Of a stretch of 64,000 nt of DNA, positions 8,575 to 17,350 are shown one piece after another. Each line of letters starts with the position of its first letter. Positions within the stretch are counted from its first letter, which is position 1. The translations under genes and the position numbers were made by a program. This DNA is from Haladaptatus pallidirubidus (GTDB lineage: Archaea > Halobacteriota > Halobacteria > Halobacteriales > Haladaptataceae). The DNA lies in assembly GCF_020700235.1 (NCBI RefSeq), contig NZ_CP085301.1, forward strand, positions 1,302,001 to 1,366,000, written 5' to 3'. The notes beneath the pieces were generated by a model, which was given only the letters and a program-made list of their open reading frames with translations, ran no database searches and was not told where the DNA came from.

Positions 8575-10287
8575 CTATTCTAACGCTTCAAGTCGGAACT
8601 CAAACCCGGCGACGGGCAGTTCCAAGTCGTGCTCGACCAGCACTTCGGGGTGGACTTCGCCGATGACACCCGCAGTCTCACCGTCCAAAACCACATCTGC
8701 CACGCGCCCCGAGATGAACGCCGGATGCTCCGTCGGCGGCGTTTCGAGGCTTACGTCGAAGTTCCGGACGATGGCTTGCAGGCGCGCCTTCGCGTCCTCG
8801 TAGGATGCGTCGTGGCGCGCGAGGACGCTAGCCACGGTGCGGTGTTCCGCGAGGCCCGTGTTCTCCGACTCGTCCACCTTCGCTGCCAGACCGATTTCCG
8901 CGAGGTCTTGCGGGTACGAACGATGGGTGTTGTTCTCCAGCACCATCAGCAGCGAGGGGAGCGCCCACGTCCGGAGCATGGTGTAATCCTCGCTGTAAGG
9001 ATTTTTGATGGCAGCCGAAGTACCGCCGCCGACAACGTCGGTTTCGGGTTCCACACGCATGCGTTCGAAGTTCTCCTCCTCGCTAATCATGTGGAAGTTG
9101 AGCAGGTCTTCGAAGCCCAGACCGACCAGCACTTCCCGGGCCGCGTCTTCGAGCTGCGAGCGTTCGTGTCGCCCGCCGACCGTCCCCACGTCGGGGTAGC
9201 GCGGCGAGAGGTCGTTGAATCCATAGGCGCGCCCGATGTCGTCCACGATGTCCACCGGGTGAAGCACGTCCACGCGGTAGGGCGGAATCTCGACCTCGTA
9301 AACGACCGAATCGCCTTCCTCGCTCGCACCGCCCGACAGGCCGGAGCGCGCCAGCAGGTCGAGCACTTCGTCCGGCGCGAGGTCGATACCCAGCAGCGTC
9401 TCGATTCGGTCGTGCGTGACGGCTTTCGTCGTCACTTCCAAGTCGGGACGAACCAGCGTTCGGTCGTCGTAGTTAACTTCGACCTCCTCGATAGTCGCGC
9501 CTCGGGCGTCCAACGCGTAGCAGATGATGGTACACATCTTGTCGATGGTCCATTGGTCGGTGCCGGTGAGTTCGATGAACAGGTCGCGCGAGTCCGACGT
9601 TACCTCGGTTCGACGACCGTTGATCACCGGCGGGAACGAAAACAGGCCAATGTCGTCGTAGATGGCCGGGTATCGCTCGTCATCGGAAACGAGGTCGGCG
9701 TACTTCTCCCCGGTCGGATGCGCGCGCAGAACCTCTTCGGGCGTCATCTCGGCGTCCGAATCGAGCGGAACGAATCGGTCGCCGTCGGGGTCGACGCCGA
9801 CGTACTGGATGCTGTTCCCACCTTCCTCGGTCGCCGACGACCCTTTCAGCATCGTCAGGTCGTGAATTCCGATTGCGCCTTTCGCGCGCTTTCGACCCAT
9901 CGTCGCGTGGAGTTTCTCCTGCAGTTGGATGAGCGAGTCGAGCGCTTCCTCGCTGAGGTTCACGCCGCGCGCAATCGCGCCGGTGACGTATGGTCGCTCG
10001 TCGGGAACGCTCTCGTCTACTTCGATGGACCAATCGGGGTCGTTCGGTTTCGGGACGTAAATCCCACGGTCGTCGCCGTACTGGTAGCGGAGTGACCGCG
10101 CCACGCCCTCGATGGAGAGTCGGTCGAGGCGGTCAGGGGCGAACTCCAACTGCATGTCGCCCTCCTCCGTTTCGCCCTCGTACTCCAAGCCGAGCGCGAA
10201 CATGTCGTCTTTGAGTTCCTCGTCGTCCTTTTCGTCGTGGCCGGTCAGTCGGCGCAGTTCGTCGGGGGAAACGTCTACGGTTGGCAT
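8575..10287 (-). CDS. pheT: Phenylalanyl-tRNA synthetase beta subunit
   Basis: Beta subunit of the alpha2-beta2 class II synthetase that charges tRNA-Phe in the cytosol. 570 residues, the usual archaeal length. It begins MPTVDVSPDELRRLTG, followed by B3/B4 editing-type sequence, a B5 domain (LLGIDLAPDEVLDLLARSGL) and the catalytic-like C-terminal domain with ILHPVDIVDDIGRAYGF-type sequence (VDVLHPVDIVDDIGRAYGF) and a terminal VIGEVHPEVL. Its ATG shares one base with the pheS stop codon (TGATG), so the two subunits are translationally coupled and made in equal amounts. Confidence 0.97.
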   Translation of the reverse strand: MPTVDVSPDELRRLTGHDEKDDEELKDDMFALGLEYEGETEEGDMQLEFAPDRLDRLSIEGVARSLRYQYGDDRGIYVPKPNDPDWSIEVDESVPDERPYVTGAIARGVNLSEEALDSLIQLQEKLHATMGRKRAKGAIGIHDLTMLKGSSATEEGGNSIQYVGVDPDGDRFVPLDSDAEMTPEEVLRAHPTGEKYADLVSDDERYPAIYDDIGLFSFPPVINGRRTEVTSDSRDLFIELTGTDQWTIDKMCTIICYALDARGATIEEVEVNYDDRTLVRPDLEVTTKAVTHDRIETLLGIDLAPDEVLDLLARSGLSGGASEEGDSVVYEVEIPPYRVDVLHPVDIVDDIGRAYGFNDLSPRYPDVGTVGGRHERSQLEDAAREVLVGLGFEDLLNFHMISEEENFERMRVEPETDVVGGGTSAAIKNPYSEDYTMLRTWALPSLLMVLENNTHRSYPQDLAEIGLAAKVDESENTGLAEHRTVASVLARHDASYEDAKARLQAIVRNFDVSLETPPTEHPAFISGRVADVVLDGETAGVIGEVHPEVLVEHDLELPVAGFEFRLEALE

Positions 10288-11801
10288 CAGTGAATCACCT
10301 CTACGTCGCGGAGCAGTTCGAGGTCACACAGCGTCCCGTGAACGTCGCGGATGTCCTCGAAGCCGTACATCAGCATCAGCAGGCGTTCGAGGGCGAGCCC
10401 CCACGCCATCACGTCACATTCGACACCCAGCGGTTCCAACACTTCGGGCCGGAACATCCCACTGTTGCCGATTTCGATGAGTTCGTTCGTTTCGGGGTGG
10501 CGGCCGAACAGCTCGAAGCTCGGCTCCGTGTACGGATTGTAGTGCGGTTTGAACTGGATGTCCGTGATGCCGAACTGTTCGTAGAACTCCTCGAAGGTAC
10601 CCATCAAATCGCGCACCGAGAGGTCTTCGGCCATCACCCAGCCCTCGATTTGGAAGAATTCGAGCAGGTGCGTCGGGTCGAGCGTGTCGTTGCGGTACAC
10701 TTTCTCGACGCTGAAGAATCGCTGCGGCGGTTCCAGTTCCCCAACTGCGTTGCCGGAGAGGTACCGCATCGACAGCGACGTGGTGTGTCCGCGAAGCGCG
10801 ATTGCGCGAGCGAACTCCTCGTCCCACGGGGAATGGTAGCCGTCGCTGTCCTCGCCGATTCCGTCGAGGTGCGCCCGACGAACTTTCTCCACCAACTCCT
10901 CGGGCAGGTCGTCGATTTCCGTCGGATTCGACAGGGCGAACCTGTCCCAGTGAGTTCGCGCCGGGTGGTCTTGGGGCATGAACAGGCAGTCGTTAATCCA
11001 AAAGTCCGCGTCCGCGTGCGGGCCGTCCATCTCTTCGAAGCCCATGCCGACGAGCACGTCCTTCACTCGGTTCGCCGTCTGACGCAGAATGTGAACCTTT
11101 CCGCCGTCGATTCGCTCCGCGTCGGCGGAAACGTTGTACTCCGCGAACTCCACGTCGCGCCACTCACCCGTCGTGAGCATTTCGGGCGTCAACTGGCCGA
11201 CCGTCTCGGCGGCCTCGACGCCCTCCATCAGCGCCGTCACGCCGTCGTCGGTGAGCGTCACCGAGCGAACCGTCGCTTCGGTTCGCTCGACGAGGCCGCG
11301 ACTCTCCAATTGGTCGAGCGTGTCGGCGTCCTCGACCGGTTTGCCGGAAGCGAGCGCGGCCAGTGCGTTCGCCTCCGCGTCGTTTTCGGGGTCGGCGTCC
11401 GGGTCGGCGACGATTTCGCCGCCGTCGATACTCCCGTAGCCCTTCCGGGCGTAGTTCGAGAGGGCGATGTTCACCTGCGGGCCTCCGAGGCCGGACTGGC
11501 CGATGGCTCGTCCCATCTCGACCGAGTTCTCGTCCCCGCCCGCGGCCAGGGCCGCCTCGTAGAGTTCGATTTCAGGCAGACCGTTCTCGGCGTACTCTTT
11601 GCCCTCTCCGGTCAGCGAGACGGATTCGTCGATTCGTTCCTCGACGGAGAGCAAGCCTTCGTCTTCGAGTTCGAAAACCGCACCCGTCGTCGTCTCGGGT
11701 TTTAGACCCGCCTCCTCGGCCAATTCCTCGATAGTCTGTGCGTCGTTCGCGCTCGCGGCTTTCAACACCGCGACCTGTGATTCTGGTACTTTCATCTCCA
11801 C
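10287..11801 (-). CDS. pheS: Phenylalanyl-tRNA synthetase alpha subunit
   Basis: Catalytic alpha subunit, 504 residues. The N terminus is a pair of winged-helix segments (about 1-200) used for tRNA contact in archaeal/eukaryotic PheRS. The class II catalytic core carries motif 2 (FFSVEKVYRNDTLDPTHLLEF) and motif 3 (AWGLALERLLML), plus MPQDHPARTHWDRF. Start chosen at MEMK; the second Met two codons later is possible. First gene of the pheST operon on the minus strand, with the promoter expected in 11,802-11,900. Confidence 0.97.
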   Translation of the reverse strand: MEMKVPESQVAVLKAASANDAQTIEELAEEAGLKPETTTGAVFELEDEGLLSVEERIDESVSLTGEGKEYAENGLPEIELYEAALAAGGDENSVEMGRAIGQSGLGGPQVNIALSNYARKGYGSIDGGEIVADPDADPENDAEANALAALASGKPVEDADTLDQLESRGLVERTEATVRSVTLTDDGVTALMEGVEAAETVGQLTPEMLTTGEWRDVEFAEYNVSADAERIDGGKVHILRQTANRVKDVLVGMGFEEMDGPHADADFWINDCLFMPQDHPARTHWDRFALSNPTEIDDLPEELVEKVRRAHLDGIGEDSDGYHSPWDEEFARAIALRGHTTSLSMRYLSGNAVGELEPPQRFFSVEKVYRNDTLDPTHLLEFFQIEGWVMAEDLSVRDLMGTFEEFYEQFGITDIQFKPHYNPYTEPSFELFGRHPETNELIEIGNSGMFRPEVLEPLGVECDVMAWGLALERLLMLMYGFEDIRDVHGTLCDLELLRDVEVIH

Positions 11802-12088
11802 TCGGTAGTCGTTGGTCGTATGTCCCCGTCCGCCGGTTTAGCCCTTCTGAAGACCGTCGGACGACTGCGTGCGGTTTCGTCCTTCCATCGCGGGGGAGTC
11901 CGCCGTGCACTCACGCCGCGGTAAAAAAGCCGAATCCCGTCGCTGGTCGTGACTCGACTGCGATACTGCCACGCTGGGATTCGGATGGCATGGGTGAAGG
12001 ATGGCCCAGAATCGACAAAAACGTTCCGGAGAATCGGCCGAATCGGTTCCGGAGCGGTCAGTACGCGATTCGGACTTAGTTTGCGTCG

Positions 12089-12930
12089 TTAGCGGAAGGA
12101 ATCACCTGCTGTGAGGCGAAGCTTCCAACTAAACTTTCGTTTCCGGTCGGATGACCAACTCGTCTCGCAGGTCGCGTTGACCGACTGCGTTCCCGCGTAG
12201 CTTCCGTCCCATTGAACCCCATACGTGCCACTAGCACCGACCTTCGAGTCAGAGTCGAATCGGATGCGTCCCTGATTGAGTGGAATTTCGTTGCAAGATT
12301 ATTAACGTCGGGCGACTGTGCGGAGACGGAAACGGGGCTAGATGACGTGTCGCTGTTCGGTGACTATGCTAACATTTCGTAGTCGTCATCGTCGAACCCG
12401 ATCCGGGCGTCCAGATGGTCGAACGAAGGTGCGTCTTTCTGTCCGCTTGACCCAGACCGCGGAGGCCGTGCTGCCGCCCAGAGCCAGAATTGGTAGTGCT
12501 GACGACCATCCTCGCTTACTTTGTTCGAAATACGGTACAGAATCACAACACCGTCGAGAGTGGCCGTATACCTTGCTCATCGTTATTCTCGGGGATGGAT
12601 TTGCTCACGTTCCAACTACCGACGTAGTCGAGACCGTGATCGGGTCCGTCCGAGATGTACCCAGATACCGGAGTTACCGTACAATTTTACTTTGTCCGAC
12701 ACGAACGCGCCCAGTTCGCTTTTCGACAGCGAAGGCGTACTGGAGTCGATTCTTTTTTCACTGGTAGTTTCGGTTGATGAGCGGAGAATTCCGCCACAGC
12801 CGGCTAGTGAGGTCATTCCGACAGTTGTGATTGCGACACCGATTTTCCGAAGGAATTGACGACAACTTCTGGCGTTATCCGAGATTCTACTGCTCTGGAG
12901 GGACCTTGTTGTATTGAGGGACTTCTTCAT
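12089..12930 (-). pseudogene. Decayed Tat-lipoprotein gene with multiple lesions
   Basis: Reading the minus strand and switching frames recovers a protein of about 280 residues. It starts MKKSLNTT, has SCRQFLRKIG then a hydrophobic run and lipobox TSLAGC, and continues to GNSGIWV. Frame 2 then gives ISDGPDHGLDYVGSWNVSK (switch near 12,655-12,660). A second switch near 12,546-12,556 gives VVILYRISNKVSEDGRQHYQ and on to YEMLA. An in-frame TAG lies at 12,364-12,366, followed by readable SPNSDTSSSPVSVSAQSPD. A third switch near 12,290-12,300 gives NEIPLNQGRIRFDSDSKVG through WKLRLTAGDSFR and a TAA at 12,089. SCRQFLRK is one C-to-T change from the Tat motif SRRQFLRK. Exported lipoprotein of unknown function, now inactive. 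Confidence 0.75.
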
Positions 12931-13055
12931 GCTCTAATTAAGCGTATTTTGATACTCGGTAGTTAATAAAAGACTATCTCGATTAGTTAATTCTTTTACA
13001 GCCTTGGCAGTAAGATTCCGAAGCGATTTCTCCCCTCGTCATCGAATTCTTCGAT

Positions 13056-13685
13056 ATGATGGATTGGGAGCGGTTCTACCGCCGCGCCGACTACGACCGC
13101 TGTGCCTACATCGGGGGCGAACGGATGGCCGACCTCGCGGAGCGATTTTTCGAGTGGCGGGGCGTACCCGACGATTTCGCGTCAGTGGGATGTGGCCCGG
13201 CAGTCGTTCCCTTTCTCCTCGCGGAACGCCACCCCGAAACGGAGGTTTTCGGCTTCGACCTCTCGGAGACGGTGGTTCGGGACAACGCGGAAAAAGCCGA
13301 CGTACAGGGACTCGACAACCTACACTTCGCGGTGGATTCGCTTCCCGGCCTCGACACCGACCAAAAATTCGACGTGGTGTACTGCGTCGCCACGCTCTAC
13401 TTCGTGGAGGAACCGCGACGTGCAATCGAGAGTTTGTACTCCCACGTGCGGGATGGTGGCCACCTCGTACTGAACTACCCAAACGAAACCAGTCGGAAGC
13501 AGTTCGATAGAGAGTTCGAGGGTCGAAAGCGCGAGTCCTTCGAGTTAGTACTGACCGGCGCGAACCTGATTAGCGAAGATGTGGTGCGGGAGGTGACTGG
13601 TGCCGAGACGCGGAACTACTGGGAACTGGTCGAGGACGAGGAGTTCGTGGATTCCGCGACGCCGTGCGTCGTCGTGGAAAAGTGA
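13056..13685 (+). CDS. SAM-dependent methyltransferase (class I)
   Basis: 209 residues. It shows the SAM-binding loop ASVGCGPAVVPFLLAE, a following acidic strand end (VFGFDLSE) and a third motif FDVVYCVATLYFVEEP, the pattern of class I methyltransferases acting on small molecules. The loop reads G-C-G-P rather than GxGxG but is a common variant. ATGATG at the start leaves a one-codon ambiguity. No partner gene indicates the substrate; the next gene downstream is an unrelated membrane protein about 55 bases away. Confidence 0.85.
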   Translation: MMDWERFYRRADYDRCAYIGGERMADLAERFFEWRGVPDDFASVGCGPAVVPFLLAERHPETEVFGFDLSETVVRDNAEKADVQGLDNLHFAVDSLPGLDTDQKFDVVYCVATLYFVEEPRRAIESLYSHVRDGGHLVLNYPNETSRKQFDREFEGRKRESFELVLTGANLISEDVVREVTGAETRNYWELVEDEEFVDSATPCVVVEK

Positions 13686-13739
13686 AATGTGAAATTCGGA
13701 GTTACGGGTTTTTGCGTGTTGGAACCGTAGTCATTCTGA

Positions 13740-14213
13740 ATGGCCTCCATCGCAACCGAAAGCGAAGTCGTGTCGGCAACGACGCGGTGGCTCCGCGGAC
13801 TGTGGAACTACTACCGAGAGTACACACACACCGCGGTTCACGCCGCCTCGGCGGCGGCGCTCACCGCGTTCGGTCTGCTCATCTTTATCGACCGACTGTT
13901 CGTAGTATTAGCGATTATCGCGTACATCGCCCCACCGCTCATCCTCTACAGCATCGGTTCCGACATCGGGAGGGAATCCGATGCGCGGGAAATCGCTACC
14001 GACCGACCCGTCCCGGCAAGAGGCACGGAGACCAATGCGAGCACCAACTCGGAGAGAAGCGACGGGGATACTGATTCGGACGGCGGCGATGGAGATACCG
14101 ATTCTGATGGAGACATTGACTCGGACAGTGACGACGGGGACACGGATTCCGATAGCGACGACGGTGATACTGATTCTGATGGAACCGATACGGACACCGA
14201 CACGGATAGCTAG
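13740..14213 (+). CDS. Membrane protein with long Asp/Ser repeat tail
   Basis: 157 residues. Residues 1-80 contain a helical head and two hydrophobic helices (AALTAFGLLIFIDRLFVVLAIIAYIAPPLILYSIG), so the protein is anchored in the membrane. From about residue 100 to the end it is almost only Asp, Ser, Gly and Thr in DGDTDSD-type repeats. The repeat tail is low complexity at DNA level too, with GATACTGATTCTGATGG-type units, and is likely to vary in length between strains. In Halobacteria such polyacidic tails stay soluble in molar salt. No function is known to me. Confidence 0.75.
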   Translation: MASIATESEVVSATTRWLRGLWNYYREYTHTAVHAASAAALTAFGLLIFIDRLFVVLAIIAYIAPPLILYSIGSDIGRESDAREIATDRPVPARGTETNASTNSERSDGDTDSDGGDGDTDSDGDIDSDSDDGDTDSDSDDGDTDSDGTDTDTDTDS

Positions 14214-14271
14214 CCACCGTAATATCTGTTCTCTCTTTTTCGAACAGTGATCGAATAGAGCGCGAACCGAC

Positions 14272-15870
14272 TTATCGCCGCGACGATTTCAGCTGAATGT
14301 CCAACTCTTCTAACAACTCCTCCGCCTCCTCGCGCTTTTCCTGATGCTCTTCGAGGAACTCCTTCATCAACTCCGCCGCCTGCTCCTTGCACCCGCCGCA
14401 GAGTCGCTCCCCGCCGACGCACTCTTCGTACACCTTCGTGGCGAACTCGTCGTCGTCGCCCGAAAGCAAGTAGGCGTACAGTTCGTACACCGGACATTCG
14501 TCGGCTTTGCCACCCTTCTCGCGCTGGAGTTCGGCGGTTTCGCGTCCGCCAGTCGTTGCGGATTTGACTTTGTCGTAGCCATCCTCGGGATCGTCCATCA
14601 GACTGATGTGACTCGCCGGAACCGACGAGGACATCTTCCCGCCCGTCAGGCCGGTCATGAACCGGTGGTAAATCGAGGAGGGCATGATGAACCCGTAGCC
14701 GTCGTTTTCCATCTCGACTTCGCGAGCCAGTTCCTCGGCTTCCTCGCGCGTGAGGTCGAAGGCGTCGATGTGCTCGTCGAAGACGCGCTTTTCGCCGTCG
14801 ATGGCCCCGATGAGGGCGTCAAAGGCTTCCTCCGTTGCGTTTCGGTCCAGGAACCGAACTCGGGGGCGAACCGGTTCCATCCCCGCTTCGTCGAGTTTCG
14901 CCTTCGCGGAGGCGACGGTTTCGGCGTCAACACCGAGTTCGTCCGGCGTCATTCCGTCGAGCGCCTGCGCGACGTGGACGCAACGAAGCGAATCGTCGTC
15001 GAAATCCGCCGGGTCGAGCGTCCGGTACAGTTCGGCGACGAGTTCTCGTTCTTCTTCGTCGAGTTCGAAACTCGCGTATGCTTTGGTCACGCCGAAAAAC
15101 CGCATTCTGACCGCCAAGTCGCGGGCCAATCTGACGTGCGGGTCTTGGTCGGGGCCGACGGGGATGACGGTCGGTTTCGGTTCGTCCAGTTGGGGATAGA
15201 GGATGTCGGCCATCTGCGTGACGACGCTCTGGACGTGCGAAACGTTGGTTTCCCCGTCGAAGCCGTAGATGGACTGAAACTCCGAGAAGTTGGCTTTCGA
15301 CCCGAGTTCGAAGGAAAGGTCTTGGAGTTCGCGGTTTTCGGACTGACGATACAGCGTTCCCTCCTCGGCGTCGAATCCGAGCGCGAGAAGCGAGAGCAGA
15401 TAATCGCGCGAGTGTTGGTCTATCTCCGCCCACGACAGGCCGCGCGCGCTGTGGGCTTCGAGGTCGGCGATAAGACCGTAAGTATCCCCGCCCTGCTGTT
15501 GGTGCCAGATGAGTTCGTCGAACACCAGTTTGTGTCCGATGTGCGGTTCGCCTGTCGGCATGAACCCCGAGAGCGCGGCGAACGGTTCGCCGTTCCGCAT
15601 CGCCTCGGCGACCCGGCGATAGCCGCGGTTGCCGAAGATGACCCCCCTGCGCATCAGGTAATGCGGGTTCGGAACCGACGGAAGCACGCCGTCGAACTCC
15701 TCGATGCCGAACTCCTCGAACAGTTTGCGGTAGTCGGAGACCGTCGCGGATCCCCACGGATCGAGCGCGACGTCGTCCTCGCCCGCGGCCGTTCCACCGT
15801 CGGACAGGAGCGCAGGCGTATCAAACTCGGTGCTAGAATCGTCACTGTCGTCTGTATCGTCTCGTGTCAT
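14272..15870 (-). CDS. trpS: Tryptophanyl-tRNA synthetase, long form
   Basis: Class I synthetase that charges tRNA-Trp. 532 residues. The HIGH motif is GEPHIGH and the KMSKS motif is KMSSS. The body contains VIPVGPDQDPHVRLARDLA. Between that segment and SSIYHRFMTGLTGGKM lies a segment of about 150 residues that is absent from the second TrpS in this window (49,706). The N terminus is a poorly ordered acidic extension. Its ATG overlaps the end of endA by four bases (ATGA), so it is the second gene of an endA-trpS operon. Confidence 0.95.
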   Translation of the reverse strand: MTRDDTDDSDDSSTEFDTPALLSDGGTAAGEDDVALDPWGSATVSDYRKLFEEFGIEEFDGVLPSVPNPHYLMRRGVIFGNRGYRRVAEAMRNGEPFAALSGFMPTGEPHIGHKLVFDELIWHQQQGGDTYGLIADLEAHSARGLSWAEIDQHSRDYLLSLLALGFDAEEGTLYRQSENRELQDLSFELGSKANFSEFQSIYGFDGETNVSHVQSVVTQMADILYPQLDEPKPTVIPVGPDQDPHVRLARDLAVRMRFFGVTKAYASFELDEEERELVAELYRTLDPADFDDDSLRCVHVAQALDGMTPDELGVDAETVASAKAKLDEAGMEPVRPRVRFLDRNATEEAFDALIGAIDGEKRVFDEHIDAFDLTREEAEELAREVEMENDGYGFIMPSSIYHRFMTGLTGGKMSSSVPASHISLMDDPEDGYDKVKSATTGGRETAELQREKGGKADECPVYELYAYLLSGDDDEFATKVYEECVGGERLCGGCKEQAAELMKEFLEEHQEKREEAEELLEELDIQLKSSRR

Positions 15871-16904
15871 GGTGTGAGTCGGGTGACCGAAAGCCAGTCT
15901 GTTATTCGTTCGTTTTCCGCGACGAGCGCAAAAATCATTTTCTTTCGTACCCCGTGGGCCAACCGCACGTCCAGCGCGAGGTCACGGGGGGAGAACGCGT
16001 GTCCGCCCCGAACCACGCGAATCAAAAACTCGGAGTGGCCCAACTCGTCCACCGACTCCACGTCCGCGTAGGTTCGGAAATCCGCGCCGAATTTGAATCC
16101 CGTTTTCGGAACCACGTTTTGTTCCCGAAGTTTGCGATAGACGTACAGTCGGCGGTCGAATCGCTCGCCCTCCACGTCTCGTCCGCGGGTGACGATTTCG
16201 TCGTATCCTCCAGAAACGGAGAGGTTCCCTTCCGCGACGAGATGTGCCGCCTCGACCAGCGACAGCTGCAACACTCCCGCCGGGTTGCGGCCGCCCATCG
16301 GTTGACCGTAAAACGATTCGCGATGCAGTTCGTCCGGCGCATCCCACACCAGCACTCGGTCGGCGAGAAGCGACCCCGAAATGTTGGTCGGCGCGTCGTG
16401 ATTGGTGGTACCCGAAATCTCGGTGCGGTCGGTTTCGAAGTAGGTAATTTCGCTCTCTTCGTCCACGATTGCGAGCACCACGTCGCCGAGGCGCGACGCC
16501 GGAATCGTTTCCCGCTCGCTTGCCACTCGAAGGCGGTACAGGACTTCGTCGTCCCACGGCCCGCTTCCTCGCGGATAGACGACGAAATCGGAATCTGCGA
16601 GCGGGTCGGTCACCCACTCCGACCGGTCTGGCGAGAGGTAGAATCCGCGTTCTCGCAAGTCGGCGTAGACGAGGAATCGCGCGGCGAACCCGTCGCCGGT
16701 TGCCTCCTGTAGGAACTCGTGGAAGTTCATTTCCGCAACCGAATCGAGGTCGCCGCGAAGCAGGAGGTGGGCGGCTTCGACCCGCGAGAGAGCGATTTCG
16801 TTTCCGTCGAGCGGTCTGCCGTATCCCCGCGAATCGTAGTAGCGCTGGCGGGCGTCGCCGCCGACTACTACCTCGTCATCGCGTAGGCGTCCGTTCATAC
16901 ACAC
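15867..16904 (-). CDS. endA: tRNA-splicing endonuclease (fused two-repeat type)
   Basis: Cuts introns out of pre-tRNA and pre-rRNA at bulge-helix-bulge sites. 345 residues, the size of the euryarchaeal enzyme in which two repeats are fused in one chain and two chains pair. The C-terminal repeat carries the catalytic set: Tyr in KFGADFRTYAD, His in LGHSEFLIRVV and Lys in AHGVRKKMIFAL. The N-terminal repeat (VYADLRERGFYL, DFVVYPRG) lacks it, as expected. Its natural rRNA substrates, the processing stems of the operon at 19-25 kb, lie in this same window. First gene of the endA-trpS operon. Confidence 0.96.
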   Translation of the reverse strand: MCMNGRLRDDEVVVGGDARQRYYDSRGYGRPLDGNEIALSRVEAAHLLLRGDLDSVAEMNFHEFLQEATGDGFAARFLVYADLRERGFYLSPDRSEWVTDPLADSDFVVYPRGSGPWDDEVLYRLRVASERETIPASRLGDVVLAIVDEESEITYFETDRTEISGTTNHDAPTNISGSLLADRVLVWDAPDELHRESFYGQPMGGRNPAGVLQLSLVEAAHLVAEGNLSVSGGYDEIVTRGRDVEGERFDRRLYVYRKLREQNVVPKTGFKFGADFRTYADVESVDELGHSEFLIRVVRGGHAFSPRDLALDVRLAHGVRKKMIFALVAENERITDWLSVTRLTP

Positions 16905-17350
16905 TGTGTAACGCGGGCCGTCAAAGGCACTGCGACTTTCGGGTGTATCCGTGGGGCAAAAGCGGGAGGTGAGAAACTTTTGTCCGCGAGCAAATCACGA
17001 CTCCAAACGAAGCCTGCGGAAGACGGAGTTTTGCGCAGTATCGGAAAACCGGCGGTTTTCCGATACTGCGCAAACACGTTGGTTTGCTTACTCGCCCTCC
17101 ATCCACCAAGGAACCGCAACAATTCTCCGTCTCCCCACCCGATTCCGTTCCTCACTTTGTTGCGATACCTGCGGGCCACGGCCGCAGGTCAGCAAGACGC
17201 GTCGCGTCTTGCAAGCCTCGTTCCTCGCGCGGCTTCAGTGATGGCGTCTCGGACGTGAAGTCCTCGACGCCACACCAGCGCGCGCCGCACGAAAAATATC
17301 TCTGAGCGATGTGGAAAAATTGGATTCGGCTGCTACAAAAACTACAGTAC
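16905..17350. repeat. Palindrome-rich intergenic element, copy 2
   Basis: About 445 bases without a gene. It holds a perfect 20-base-pair inverted repeat (arms 17,031-17,050 and 17,054-17,073, spacer GGC), ACCTGCGG/CCGCAGGT at about 17,167-17,189, and GCAAGACG/CGTCTTGC near 17,191-17,211. GACTCCAAACGAAGCC at about 16,999-17,014 matches the first base block of the element at 7.8 kb, and both continue with GGAAGA a few bases later. TCTCCCCACCCGATTCCG on the right side resembles the right side of copy 1. Function unknown; nothing looks coding. Confidence 0.55.

Noticed and set aside
8629..10095. 488-codon plus-strand frame opposite pheT
   Set aside because: Antisense shadow of pheT, which has clear family motifs.
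10281..11705. 474-codon plus-strand frame opposite pheS
   Set aside because: Antisense shadow of pheS; no start signal or known domain.
13990..14213. Repeat array in the Asp/Ser tail considered as a CRISPR or satellite
   Set aside because: It is an in-frame coding repeat with no regular spacer, and no cas gene lies nearby. No CRISPR array was seen in the window.
14344..16071. 575-codon plus-strand frame opposite trpS and endA
   Set aside because: Spans two real genes on the other strand; its continuity comes from their codon bias.
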